From Promethearchaeota archaeon (lineage in GTDB: Archaea > Asgardarchaeota > Lokiarchaeia > Sigyniarchaeales > SOKP01), in NCBI GenBank assembly GCA_019058365.1, contig JAHPZE010000004.1:230469-294468 (forward strand): a stretch of DNA of 64,000 bases. Direction: 5' to 3'. This document shows positions 54,056-62,810 of the stretch, one piece after another; position 1 is the first letter of the stretch, and the number at the start of each line of letters is the position of its first letter. Under the pieces are notes generated by a model. That model saw only the letters and a list, made by a program, of their open reading frames with translations. It searched no databases and was not told the origin of the DNA. A program made the translations under genes and the position numbers.

Positions 54056-55363
54056 ATGAATAAAATGGCTGAAAAACAAAAGTTTGAGACACAAGTAATA
54101 AATAATGAAATTCTAGAGAAATTGAACCTTAAAAATCGATATGCTTTCGTTAATAATAACTTAACTCCACTGTTATCTCAAGAAGAATTTAATTTTTTCC
54201 GGAAAGTTCAAAGGTTCTGTCTCAGATTTGAGAAGAAAAATGAGATCACCCATGGTCCGGGGGAAGATGTATATAGTTGGATTCCTGCATTTGGAGTGGA
54301 GGGTTATATCACTCGACAACATGCATTTGAAATGATTGACTTGAATTATCCTGAGTGGGGTTTAGCAGCAGATATGCTTCGTACCATTGCAATTGATAAC
54401 TTTGATCCCCAATTTTCTATGGCGGGCGGAGCTACAGTTTTAGCAATTAATCCTATATATGAGCATCATGATAACGTACCAGTAAGACTTGAAGCCTTAA
54501 AGGAATTAGTGAATGGCCAATCTCCAGGTGCAATTCTTATTACTGAACCTGAAAGGGGTTCAGATGCGGTCCACCAACTAACAACCTGTAAGGAACAAGA
54601 AGATGGGAGTTTCATCTTAAATGGAGAAAAAGTTTTTAATACAAATGCTCCAAAATCCAAATGGGTTGTTGCTTATGCCACTGCTGAACAAAATAACGGG
54701 AATATGATGGCTCAATTTTTAGTGAATACCACATGGGAAGGATGGAGTTGTGAACGTGTAGGAATACCGTGGACTCCCAAAGTATTTATAGGCAAAGAGA
54801 AATTTAGTAATTTAAGAGTGCCAAAGGAATATATACTAGGTCCTGTGGGAAAAGGAAGAGAACACCTTTTTGAAGGATTGGTCCCAGAAAGGATTGCAAT
54901 TGCGTATGGAGCTATTGGACAATGTTGGGGCGCCCTTTCACATGCCGTAATTTATGCTAACTTAAGAAAACAATTTAACCAAGAAATATTAAAATTTCAA
55001 GGAGTAGGGTTTTTATTAGCAGATCTATGGGCTAAGGTGACTAATCTAACATTTGGACTTTTGAAGTTCTGTGAGGGTTTCGATGAAAAATTTCAGAAAT
55101 TTGAAGGTAATATTCCTAGGAATATTAGTCAAGCTATGGTCGCTTCAGCAAGTCAATTTAAATATCAAGCTACAGCACTTTCAAAAGAAGTATGTTATGA
55201 AACTGCTAATGTAATGGGAGGTGCAGGTTTATGTGATAACACTCTTATGCAGGACTATGTAAATATTTCTAGGATTCAAGAAATTGTTGGCGGGAGTAGA
55301 CAAATTCAACAATATATTATGAGTTTATCACTCAGAACTTTATATAAAATGTCCGTCTCGTAA
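54056..55363 (+). CDS. acyl-CoA dehydrogenase-like flavoprotein, copy 2
   Basis: 435 residues, clearly paralogous to copies 1 and 3. It contains ITEPERGSDAVHQL, then LNGEKVFNTNAPKSKWV and RIQEIVGGSRQIQQYIM. The Arg-rich segment LVPERIAIAYGAIG recurs in all three. It should oxidise an acyl-CoA with an electron-transfer flavoprotein. ETF genes are not in the window. The N-terminus has a short extra stretch (MNKMAEKQKFETQ). Confidence 0.9.
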   Translation: MNKMAEKQKFETQVINNEILEKLNLKNRYAFVNNNLTPLLSQEEFNFFRKVQRFCLRFEKKNEITHGPGEDVYSWIPAFGVEGYITRQHAFEMIDLNYPEWGLAADMLRTIAIDNFDPQFSMAGGATVLAINPIYEHHDNVPVRLEALKELVNGQSPGAILITEPERGSDAVHQLTTCKEQEDGSFILNGEKVFNTNAPKSKWVVAYATAEQNNGNMMAQFLVNTTWEGWSCERVGIPWTPKVFIGKEKFSNLRVPKEYILGPVGKGREHLFEGLVPERIAIAYGAIGQCWGALSHAVIYANLRKQFNQEILKFQGVGFLLADLWAKVTNLTFGLLKFCEGFDEKFQKFEGNIPRNISQAMVASASQFKYQATALSKEVCYETANVMGGAGLCDNTLMQDYVNISRIQEIVGGSRQIQQYIMSLSLRTLYKMSVS

Positions 55364-55386
55364 AAAAATAAGCAAAATAAAAAGTT

Positions 55387-55406
55387 ATTTTTTATTTTTC
55401 TTTTTA
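55387..55406 (+). terminator. T-rich terminator after acyl-CoA dehydrogenase copy 2
   Basis: A dense T-rich stretch follows the stop within 25-45 nt. Confidence 0.35.
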
Positions 55407-56225
55407 TTCCGGGATTAATCTGAAAATTCCTTCTAAGTTATCTGAGAGTGCTTTTCGTGTAAACAAATAGGTAATATACCTGCCTTTTACCCAAAGTTTT
55501 ATTAAATCCTTATAATGTTTATGAAAAGGTAATCCTGATTGTCCTTCTGGTAAAGCACCAATTGGTTTATCCTAATCTGATAAATCATATAATTGGCCAT
55601 AGGAAGGTCATACAATAACATCATGATTGCTTAAAGGATCATAATATCCATTGTTAAGTGTATTTGCATCCCTACCAAGTTTAAATGGACCTGCATTTAA
55701 TACCTTAGCATCTTTATTAACGAGTGAAAAGGGATGAGTAAGTGTAAGTTTGTGTAGATTACCCCAATGCCACTTTTTATAATCAGTTGATAATTTATCT
55801 CTTAGAAAATTAATTGTATTTTTAAATGAATTAAATAGTATACCTTCCAGTTCATTTAAATTTTCTTGGTATGAGTCGATAATTCTCTTTAGATTAAATG
55901 GGCAACTTTTACAAAATAACTTCACTATTTCTTCACCTAAATCGGGTGTTAAAATGATCTCAAGTGTCTTCTAATGCCATATTTTAAAAATAGTACCAGC
56001 AATACTATTTTTAGTTAAATAAAAATCCCATTCTTCCAATATTGATATAAAATTTCTGTATTCTTCTGATTTTTTAGTAGATTTTAGATGTTTTAACAAA
56101 ATAGGTAATAATTCAGCAGCTTCTTCAGTATATCTATCAAGTTGAAATTTTTTAAAATCTTCAATTGTAAATTTATCCTTTGATTTCCATTTGATAAAGT
56201 GAAAAAGAAAAAAAAATAATAGAGA
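55402..56225 (-). pseudogene. penicillin acylase-like pseudogene (C-terminal half)
   Basis: The reverse frame encodes KIWH-stop-KTLEIILTPDLG, then WHWGNLHKLTLTHPFSLVN with the following GPFKLGRDANTLNNG, a stop, and GALPEGQSGLPFHKHYKDLI. These are characteristic of the C-terminal half of the Ntn-hydrolase penicillin acylase family. Three in-frame stops interrupt it. The N-terminal catalytic half is absent, so the enzyme cannot be functional. It fills the gap between acyl-CoA dehydrogenase copies 2 and 3. Confidence 0.85.
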
Positions 56226-56227
56226 TT

Positions 56228-57511
56228 TTATAGCATCTTAAAGAGCTGTCTTAGAGCCATACTCATAATATATTGTTGAATTTGTCTACTCCCGCCAACA
56301 ATTTCTTGAATTCTCGAAATATTCACATAATCGTGCATTAGCGTATTATCTGATAATCCTGCACCACCCATAAGGTTAGCTGCTTCGTAACAAACTTGTT
56401 TAGAGAGATTCGTGCAATGGTATTTAAATTGGCTTGCTGAAGCGACCATAGCTCGGCTAATGTTTGCGGGAATCTTACCTTCAAATTTTTCCATTTTTTC
56501 ATCATAAGCTTCACAGAATTTAATTAAACCCAATGTCAAATTCGTGGTCCTCGCCCATAAATCTGTCAAAAGGAATCCAACTCCTTGAAATTTTAATACT
56601 TCTTGGTTAAATTGTTTTCTCATGTTAGCATATATGGCTGCGTGAGACACAGCTCCCCAACACTGGGAAATTGCTCCACAAGCAATACCAATTCGTTCAG
56701 GAACAAGTCCTTCGAAAAGATGTTCTCGACCCTTTCCCACAGATCCTAATATATATTCTTTTGGAACTTTTAAATTTTCAAAGTGTTCATGACCAAGATA
56801 GAGTTTATCGACATAAGGAATTCCTACACGTTCGCAAATCCATCCTTCCCATGTGGTATTCACTAAAAATTGAGCCATTAAATTACCGTTATTTTTTTCC
56901 GCTGTAGCGTATACAACTGCCCATTTAGATTTTGGAGCATTTGTATTATATATTTTTTCTCCATTCAAAATATATGAACCATCTTCCTGCTCCTCGCAGG
57001 TAGTTAATTGGTGGACCGCATCAGAACCTCTTTCTGGTTCTGTTATACATATACATCCGGGTGCTTTACCTGTAACCATATCTTTTAAGGCTTCAAGCCG
57101 TTCTGGAATATTTTCATGATGCTCGACTACTGGATTAATCGCTAATACAGTAGCTCCACTTCCCATTGCAAACTGTGGATCAAAATTATCTACAGCAAGA
57201 TATCGGAGGAAATCTGCTACAGCACCATAGTGTTCATATACAACATCTATCATCTCAAAATTGTGAGCTCTTGTAATATAACCTTCAGCTCCAAATGCAG
57301 GAACCCAATCATATACATCTTCCCCCGGACCATGGGTGATCTCATTTTTCTTCTCAAACCTCATGCAGAATTTTTGGACTTTTTTAAAATAATTAAATTG
57401 TTCAGGGGAAAGTATAGCCATTAAATTATTGTTTACAAAAGAATATCGATTTTTTAAGCTCAGTTTGTCGAGAATTTCATCATTAATAGCTTGATTTATA
57501 AACTTTGGCAT
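56228..57511 (-). CDS. acyl-CoA dehydrogenase-like flavoprotein, copy 3
   Basis: 427 residues of the same family as copies 1 and 2: CITEPERGSDAVHQL, YNTNAPKSKWAVVY and RIQEIVGGSRQIQQ. It is closest to copy 2 in my reading of the C-terminal half (shared FKYH/FKYQ and GVGFLL). ATG 57511. The adjacent pseudogene begins just after its stop, suggesting that gene loss brought it next to copy 2. Confidence 0.9.
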   Translation of the reverse strand: MPKFINQAINDEILDKLSLKNRYSFVNNNLMAILSPEQFNYFKKVQKFCMRFEKKNEITHGPGEDVYDWVPAFGAEGYITRAHNFEMIDVVYEHYGAVADFLRYLAVDNFDPQFAMGSGATVLAINPVVEHHENIPERLEALKDMVTGKAPGCICITEPERGSDAVHQLTTCEEQEDGSYILNGEKIYNTNAPKSKWAVVYATAEKNNGNLMAQFLVNTTWEGWICERVGIPYVDKLYLGHEHFENLKVPKEYILGSVGKGREHLFEGLVPERIGIACGAISQCWGAVSHAAIYANMRKQFNQEVLKFQGVGFLLTDLWARTTNLTLGLIKFCEAYDEKMEKFEGKIPANISRAMVASASQFKYHCTNLSKQVCYEAANLMGGAGLSDNTLMHDYVNISRIQEIVGGSRQIQQYIMSMALRQLFKML

Positions 57512-57700
57512 GGTTTTTTAACCCATTCGTTAATATTTAATTTTTATTAATTAATTAATTATACTAGGGAAAAAGTGCATTAACTTTTTAATTTTTGGAA
57601 AACAAATGTACGATATTCAAAATGGTACATTTTTTTTTAGAAAACTCGTTAATGAAATGGATAATAATGATCGGTTTAATACTCATTTATTATATCAATT

Positions 57701-58453
57701 TCAACAAATCAGTTTCTGTATTCTATTTGATAATCTTTTTGAGATGACTAATCCCGTCTCAAATGGACAGTTACTCTTGAATTGAATCACAGAAATGAAA
57801 TGTTCATCAATTCCCACTAAAGAAAGCACACCAAAATCTTCTAACGAGATGAGTTCATTCACTCTAAAATTACCAGATATAAATCGTCCTTCTAAAAGTC
57901 TAATAATTTCAGATAAAATATTCGGTTCTAAGGATGAAACAATAACTCGACCTGTTTGAGTTAATAAAGCCGAAGAAACAACAAAAGAAGAAAAAGTATG
58001 TAATTCATTAAAAACCCTTAATAAATCTTTTTTAATTTCTTCTGAAACTAATTGACCATGATTCTCCATAATTTCATTTATATCTTTCTCAAACTCAAAA
58101 TATTTTGAAATTTCTCCATCGAAATTGTTGGCTAGTAAGGTTAGATCATACTTCTTTATAAAATGTTTCTTAATTGCTCGTAATTGATTTCTTAGCTCAA
58201 CAAGGTTATCAGTTCGATCACTAAAAAGTGCAAATAACAATTCATCCTTTCCTATTTTTTCAATTTCGAATATAAACCTAAACAGTCCAACTTCAATTTC
58301 AGATAATTCTTCAGTTTTTAGTGTTTGCTTTACAAAAGAGAAAATTGCACTTAGAAAACTACTTGTTAGCTTAACATTAAATATATCTTCATAAGTTTTA
58401 TAGAAGATCAGTTCACCAGTGTTTCCCTTCATTATGAAGATATTTTTTATCAT
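57701..58453 (-). CDS. longin-like plus roadblock-like protein
   Basis: 250 residues. The N-terminal domain (about 1-110) has the strand-turn-strand pattern of longin domains (IKNIFIMKGNTGELIFYKT and a second hairpin). The C-terminal part (about 155-250) contains ALLTQTGRVIVSS and GLVISKRLSNRIQKL, matching roadblock/LC7 topology. Longin and roadblock proteins regulate small GTPases and membrane traffic in eukaryotes and are common in Asgard archaea. The assignment rests on strand pattern, not on invariant residues. Confidence 0.6.
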   Translation of the reverse strand: MIKNIFIMKGNTGELIFYKTYEDIFNVKLTSSFLSAIFSFVKQTLKTEELSEIEVGLFRFIFEIEKIGKDELLFALFSDRTDNLVELRNQLRAIKKHFIKKYDLTLLANNFDGEISKYFEFEKDINEIMENHGQLVSEEIKKDLLRVFNELHTFSSFVVSSALLTQTGRVIVSSLEPNILSEIIRLLEGRFISGNFRVNELISLEDFGVLSLVGIDEHFISVIQFKSNCPFETGLVISKRLSNRIQKLIC

Positions 58454-58648
58454 TCAACTCAGCTGATTTTTAGCTAATTGATAATATAACTATTTTATTT
58501 CATTAATAATAGTCTATCTATAAAAATTCTTTTATTATTCAGTTTCTTTACATGTACGCAACAAACGAACGAAAAAACCATTATAAAATTTAAGCATCTA
58601 ATAGAAAAACAGATTCCTTAGAAAAATAAAGAAAATTATTTTTTTACT

Positions 58649-59416
58649 TTAAAATCCATCGAATTTTGCCCATTCATCTTCTTCCTCAAGTTCGTCCTCA
58701 TCATCAGTATAATCTTCCATCTCATCGCTTTTATAGCTTTCAGAAACGTCTTCTTCGAACTCTTCAAGTTCATCTTCAAAACTGATAGCTTGTTCTATAT
58801 CAGTGATTGTATCAGCGGACACCTTTATTTCTGGAATAGTTTCTTCTAATGGTTTCTTCTTTTCAACTAATTTTAAATAATCCCCATGGATCTTAATAGT
58901 AATGGGGGTTTCTTCTTGGAGAAGCCTTACAACAACTTCCTCACTACTGCTACTGTCATGAGGCATACGCATTACTAATGCTCGTGATCCTTCAAAAACA
59001 CCACTAATTATTTCAACTGTATCCCCTTCTTCTAAATATTCCGTTACGCTTCTTGGTAAAAGCACGTGTTTGAGTTCTTTAAGTTTAATATTCTGGACAA
59101 TCCTCCCTTTTATATGAGGGATACCTTGTACCGCTATTTGTACATCTCTTTTCTGTGGTGCTTCAAAAAATACATACCCTGGTAATAGAGGGCTAACTAA
59201 CATAGCTCTTATATCGGGAATTACATCCAATATTTTGAATCGATAAAATATTTGTTTTAAAATATTGCTTTCTTGATTTATAGTTGTTCTAACGGCAAAT
59301 AGAGTAGTTAAGTCCTCTAAATCTTCAATATCCTCTTTTCCGATTGTTTCCACTATATTAACTTCTTTACCTTCAACTTTTTTCGTATCTTCTTCTTGAT
59401 CGGTCAATTTTATCAC
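58649..59416 (-). CDS. spt5: transcription elongation factor Spt5 with acidic tail
   Basis: 255 residues. The NGN domain (about 35-105) includes TTLFAVRTTINQESN and PLLPGYVFFEAP, followed by a KOW domain (about 120-185: LEEGDTVEIISGVFEGSRALV). The C-terminal 45 residues are strongly acidic (EDELEEFEEDVSES and after), unlike ordinary archaeal Spt5. It binds the RNA polymerase clamp and increases processivity. SecE and L11, often beside archaeal spt5, are not present. Confidence 0.92.
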   Translation of the reverse strand: MIKLTDQEEDTKKVEGKEVNIVETIGKEDIEDLEDLTTLFAVRTTINQESNILKQIFYRFKILDVIPDIRAMLVSPLLPGYVFFEAPQKRDVQIAVQGIPHIKGRIVQNIKLKELKHVLLPRSVTEYLEEGDTVEIISGVFEGSRALVMRMPHDSSSSEEVVVRLLQEETPITIKIHGDYLKLVEKKKPLEETIPEIKVSADTITDIEQAISFEDELEEFEEDVSESYKSDEMEDYTDDEDELEEEDEWAKFDGF

Positions 59417-59582
59417 GAATCTTATTTGAATTTGGGTTTTTTAAAATTAATTTTGGAAAATAAGTATATATTAGTAATATAATACAAAATTAAAAAATTT
59501 TACTTTTTTATTAAGATTCTACATTTTTTCCTTTTTAGAAATATATTTATGATCAAGTCTAAAAATTTGTGTTTTTTTCTAA

Positions 59583-59963
59583 TTAGAGAGGAATATTATC
59601 TATTTTTAAAATTTCTGGAACCCTATTTTTTCGTTCAAGCCAAGAAATCTCATGCTTCATATATCTCCAAGTAATCTCACACTTCCCCATTTTATCTGTT
59701 GTTTCTGTTTCCCAATCCCATGGATTCACTATAACAAGATCAGCTAATCTTATCCATACCCTTTTCTTGATTTTTCCCCGTATCCTACCTATTCTATGTT
59801 TACCATCCTCGCAGAAAACTTCCATTCGATCATTTCCTAAAATTCCTACCACTCGTCCAAACATTTCTCCTAATTTTTTACTAGGGAATTTTACTCGAGT
59901 GACTACGGGCTCTTCTTGAACACCTCTTTTTTTTCCTTTTGCTTTTCCTTTTTTTTTTGCCAT
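59583..59963 (-). CDS. translation initiation factor aIF1A
   Basis: 126 residues. A basic N-terminal tail (KKKGKAKGKKRG) precedes an OB fold with FGRVVGILGNDRMEVFCEDG and IGRIRGKIKKRVWIR, then DLVIVNPWDWE, typical of eIF1A/aIF1A. It binds the ribosomal A site during start selection. Its presence is relevant because several genes in this window appear to start at AUH codons. Confidence 0.97.
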   Translation of the reverse strand: MAKKKGKAKGKKRGVQEEPVVTRVKFPSKKLGEMFGRVVGILGNDRMEVFCEDGKHRIGRIRGKIKKRVWIRLADLVIVNPWDWETETTDKMGKCEITWRYMKHEISWLERKNRVPEILKIDNIPL

Positions 59964-59998
59964 ATTTTCTTTACTCTCTTTTAAAACAAATTATTAAT

Positions 59999-60334
59999 CT
60001 AGATCTTATCATCAGGTTTATATTCTCCTTTAATAAAAACAACTTTTATTGGTTTTTCAGAATCATTTCTAATGTTGTGCATTTCTTTTGGTTCGCAAAG
60101 AAACACAGTTCCTTCTTTTGCCTCATATTCTTTATTATCAATAATCATAACACCGTTACCTTCTATGAAGAAAAATGTTTCATCTATAATGTTATGCCCA
60201 TGCGATTTTTCACCCATGTATTCACCTGGTTTAAGTAATATAACTCCCCAGTCTATGGAAGGGCCTCTCATCAAGTATTTAACTCCAGAACTTCCACCTC
60301 TGTACTCAAAATCATTTTCATGAACTTTTTTGAT
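59999..60334 (-). CDS. cupin-domain protein; ATC start proposed
   Basis: The cupin core has GEYMGEKSHGHNIIDETFFFIEG (His-rich metal site) and EMHNIRND. The first canonical start, TTG 60274, gives 91 residues. Twenty more codons upstream (KKVHENDFEYRGGSSGVKY) look coding. They open at ATC 60334, 6 nt after GGTGA; no ATG, GTG or TTG exists in frame. Alternatively one inserted T moves a GTG start out of frame. Function is unknown; it may bind a small ligand or metal. Confidence 0.78.
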   Translation of the reverse strand: MKKVHENDFEYRGGSSGVKYLMRGPSIDWGVILLKPGEYMGEKSHGHNIIDETFFFIEGNGVMIIDNKEYEAKEGTVFLCEPKEMHNIRNDSEKPIKVVFIKGEYKPDDKI

Positions 60335-60340
60335 AGTAAC

Positions 60341-60345
60341 TCACC
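60341..60345 (-). promoter_or_regulatory. Shine-Dalgarno GGTGA for the cupin
   Basis: GGTGA lies 6 nt before ATC 60334. The GTG within it is out of frame with the cupin. Confidence 0.45.
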
Positions 60346-60515
60346 AATACGTTGAATTATATTATAAAACAAATTATCTAAATTAAATTATAAATCTTAC
60401 TCATTATAGAAAGAATAAAAATTTGATAACCTTAATTAATATGCATTTTTTTGTAAAATAAAATGAAATAGATCTTATGAATTTAACGAGTAAATAGAAA
60501 TGGAAGTGCAGAATA

Positions 60516-61703
60516 ATGATCTCTACTTTCAATTTTGCTAATATCCCTCAGATCATTTTTGGAGCTGGAAAGCTAAATGAACTTTATAGCATTATTCCTA
60601 AATTCGGAAATGAGGTATTATTTGTTATTGGTGGAAGTTCTCTCCACCAATCGGGAAAATGGAATGAAATTACTGCTATATTAGAAAGTAAATCAATCAA
60701 TTTTTCATCAATATCAATTTCGAGTGAACCATCTCCTAGTCTAATTGACGATACTGTAGCAAGATTTAGAAATAAACCCCTCAACTTAATAGTTGCTATT
60801 GGTGGAGGGAGTGTTACTGATGCAGGAAAAGCAATTTCTGCTATGTTAACAAAAGAAGATTCAATCAAAAATTATCTTGAAGGAGTTGGAAATAAAATTC
60901 ATGATGGTAAGAAAATACCTTATATAGCCATCCCTACTACTTCTGGAACTGGGAGTGAAGCTACAAAAAATGCCGTTATTAGTGAATTAGGACCTAAAGG
61001 TTTTAAAAAATCACTTCGTCATGATAATTTAGTTCCTAATATTGCCATTGTTGATCCTGAACTTATGATTTCATGTCCACCGTCAGTTTCAGCAGCATGT
61101 GGAATGGATGCCTTTACTCAACTTCTTGAATCATATGTTTCTCCAAAAGCAAGTTCAATAACAGATGCATTAGCTTTTAGTGGTATGAAATATATAAGTG
61201 AAAATATTTTGTTAGCATGCTCAAGTGGAGCATCTGATGTGAATGTTAGGGCGGGGATGGCATATGGGTCACTAATGTCTGGAATCACTCTTGCTAATGC
61301 TGGGTTAGGAATAATTCACGGTCTTGCTTCTCCAATTGGAGGTCTTTTTAATATTCCACATGGTGTAGTATGTGGTACTCTTCTTTCTGAAGCAACGAAA
61401 ACGAATATTGAAATATTGAAAAATCAAGGATCAAAAGGTAAACTAGCATTAATGAAGCATGCTCAAATAGGTGCCTTATTATCAAGTGAATATCATATAG
61501 AAGAGGAGAAAATACTTGATTATTGTACAAGTCTAATAGAAACACTTGAAATATGGACTAACGATTTAAAAATTGATCATTTAGGAAAATATGGTATTGA
61601 GATGAAAGATGTTGACAAAATAGTAGAAAAAGCGGATTTAAAAAACAATCCGGTAAATTTAAGTAATGAAAATATTAAAAATATCGTTCTGAGTAGACTA
61701 TAA
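60516..61703 (+). CDS. iron-containing alcohol dehydrogenase
   Basis: 395 residues of group III alcohol dehydrogenases. NAD binding is in IVAIGGGSVTDAGKAIS, with the conserved PTTSGTGSEATKNAV, and the metal ligands lie in CGMDAFTQLLESY and IIHGLASPIGGLFNIPHG. It could interconvert an aldehyde, possibly a substrate of the AOR, and an alcohol. Exact substrate is unknown. ATG 60516. Confidence 0.95.
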   Translation: MISTFNFANIPQIIFGAGKLNELYSIIPKFGNEVLFVIGGSSLHQSGKWNEITAILESKSINFSSISISSEPSPSLIDDTVARFRNKPLNLIVAIGGGSVTDAGKAISAMLTKEDSIKNYLEGVGNKIHDGKKIPYIAIPTTSGTGSEATKNAVISELGPKGFKKSLRHDNLVPNIAIVDPELMISCPPSVSAACGMDAFTQLLESYVSPKASSITDALAFSGMKYISENILLACSSGASDVNVRAGMAYGSLMSGITLANAGLGIIHGLASPIGGLFNIPHGVVCGTLLSEATKTNIEILKNQGSKGKLALMKHAQIGALLSSEYHIEEEKILDYCTSLIETLEIWTNDLKIDHLGKYGIEMKDVDKIVEKADLKNNPVNLSNENIKNIVLSRL

Positions 61704-61730
61704 ATATGAAAATTTTGAGATATTATGCCA

Positions 61731-62246
61731 TTATAGATCTTTTACAAGTTCTTTTGCTAATAGTTCAAAAGCTAAATTCACATTCTCCCCAGTCTTAGAA
61801 GATATTTTTAAATAATTAAAAAAGTCATATTTCTTTATAAATTGTGAAGTAAATTCATCATCAATCGTAGTTACTTCGATTAAATCCAATTTAGTCCCTA
61901 AAAATATAATTGGAATATCTGGATTATTTTGCCTACAAATATTTACCCACTGGTCAATTCGGTGTAAACTTGATAGTCTGGTGAGATCAAATAGCAATAA
62001 TGCTCCTCTCGCTCCCGTCGCATAATCTTTTAATAGAGGTCTAAAATGTTCTTGACCTCCAAAATCCCATATTTGAAGCAAAATTCTTTTCCCATCAATT
62101 TTCAATTCTTTTAAATGAAATTGTACACCTATAGTCATCAAAGTATCGGGAAGGAAAACACCCTCTATGTATCTGTGCAAGAGAGTGGTTTTACCGACAC
62201 CACCATCACCTGCCGTAATAACCTTCAAGAGTATGGGTTTTGACAT
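61731..62246 (-). CDS. Ras-like small GTPase
   Basis: 171 residues. G1 is GDGGVGKTTLLHR, switch I Thr in MTIGVQFHLKELKI, G3 WDFGGQEHFRPL (Gln retained), G4 GTKLDL (Rho-like TKxD) and G5 SSKTGEN. There is no C-terminal cysteine, so prenyl anchoring is unlikely. It is 120 bp downstream of the PIN gene, on the same strand, and is closely similar to the 62807 GTPase. Confidence 0.94.
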   Translation of the reverse strand: MSKPILLKVITAGDGGVGKTTLLHRYIEGVFLPDTLMTIGVQFHLKELKIDGKRILLQIWDFGGQEHFRPLLKDYATGARGALLLFDLTRLSSLHRIDQWVNICRQNNPDIPIIFLGTKLDLIEVTTIDDEFTSQFIKKYDFFNYLKISSKTGENVNLAFELLAKELVKDL

Positions 62247-62366
62247 TCGTTTTCCTCATATTTATAAAATAGTTAAGAGATTTCAAATATTGATTAAACT
62301 AAAGATTACTAAAGTAATAATATTCTAAGTTGAAACTTTAAAATGATCAAACAATTTTATATTTTT

Positions 62367-62810
62367 TTAAGCTCTCTCAATGGATAAAAATTTCTTTTGT
62401 CTTAAAAAAATTGTGCTAATGTTTAACTTTTTCGCTTTTCTACGCAATTCTGAATCATTTGTTGCTAAATATAAATTTTGACCTTCATTCTGAAGTTCTT
62501 TTAACATTCTTAATAAAAAACCATCAGTAGTTTCAATGTCTTTTTTAACATCTTCTCTTATTTCAATGTTGAACTTTTCTATATTCTTGTTTAGATATAA
62601 TAAACCGTTTTCAAGCAACCTTATAAAGTTAGCGCGTTTTGGCGCTCTCCTTCTTTTAGAATCTAATTCATCTAAAATTTGTTGAAATATAATAAATCTT
62701 AATTTTCCTTCAACATTTAATCTAATTTCATTAAAATAATCTATTTTAAATTGAAAAGGAAGCAAAATGAAATTAGAATCTAGAATTATTAAATTACTAA
62801 TAGAATTCAA
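62367..62810 (-). CDS. PIN-domain nuclease-like protein (Fcf1/VapC9-like)
   Basis: 147 residues. The acidic catalytic positions of PIN domains appear in LIILDSNFILLPF (N-terminal Asp), ETTDGFLLRML and YLATNDSELRRKAKKL. Its TTG start overlaps the upstream GTPase stop by 4 nt (TTGA), so the two are translationally coupled. Relatives include rRNA-processing Fcf1 and archaeal VapC9-type proteins. No antitoxin gene is visible. Pairing with GTPases is unusual. Confidence 0.85.
   Translation of the reverse strand: MNSISNLIILDSNFILLPFQFKIDYFNEIRLNVEGKLRFIIFQQILDELDSKRRRAPKRANFIRLLENGLLYLNKNIEKFNIEIREDVKKDIETTDGFLLRMLKELQNEGQNLYLATNDSELRRKAKKLNISTIFLRQKKFLSIERA

Noticed and set aside
59939..60323. 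Forward ORFs over the cupin and aIF1A region
   Set aside because: Antisense shadows of the two reverse genes.
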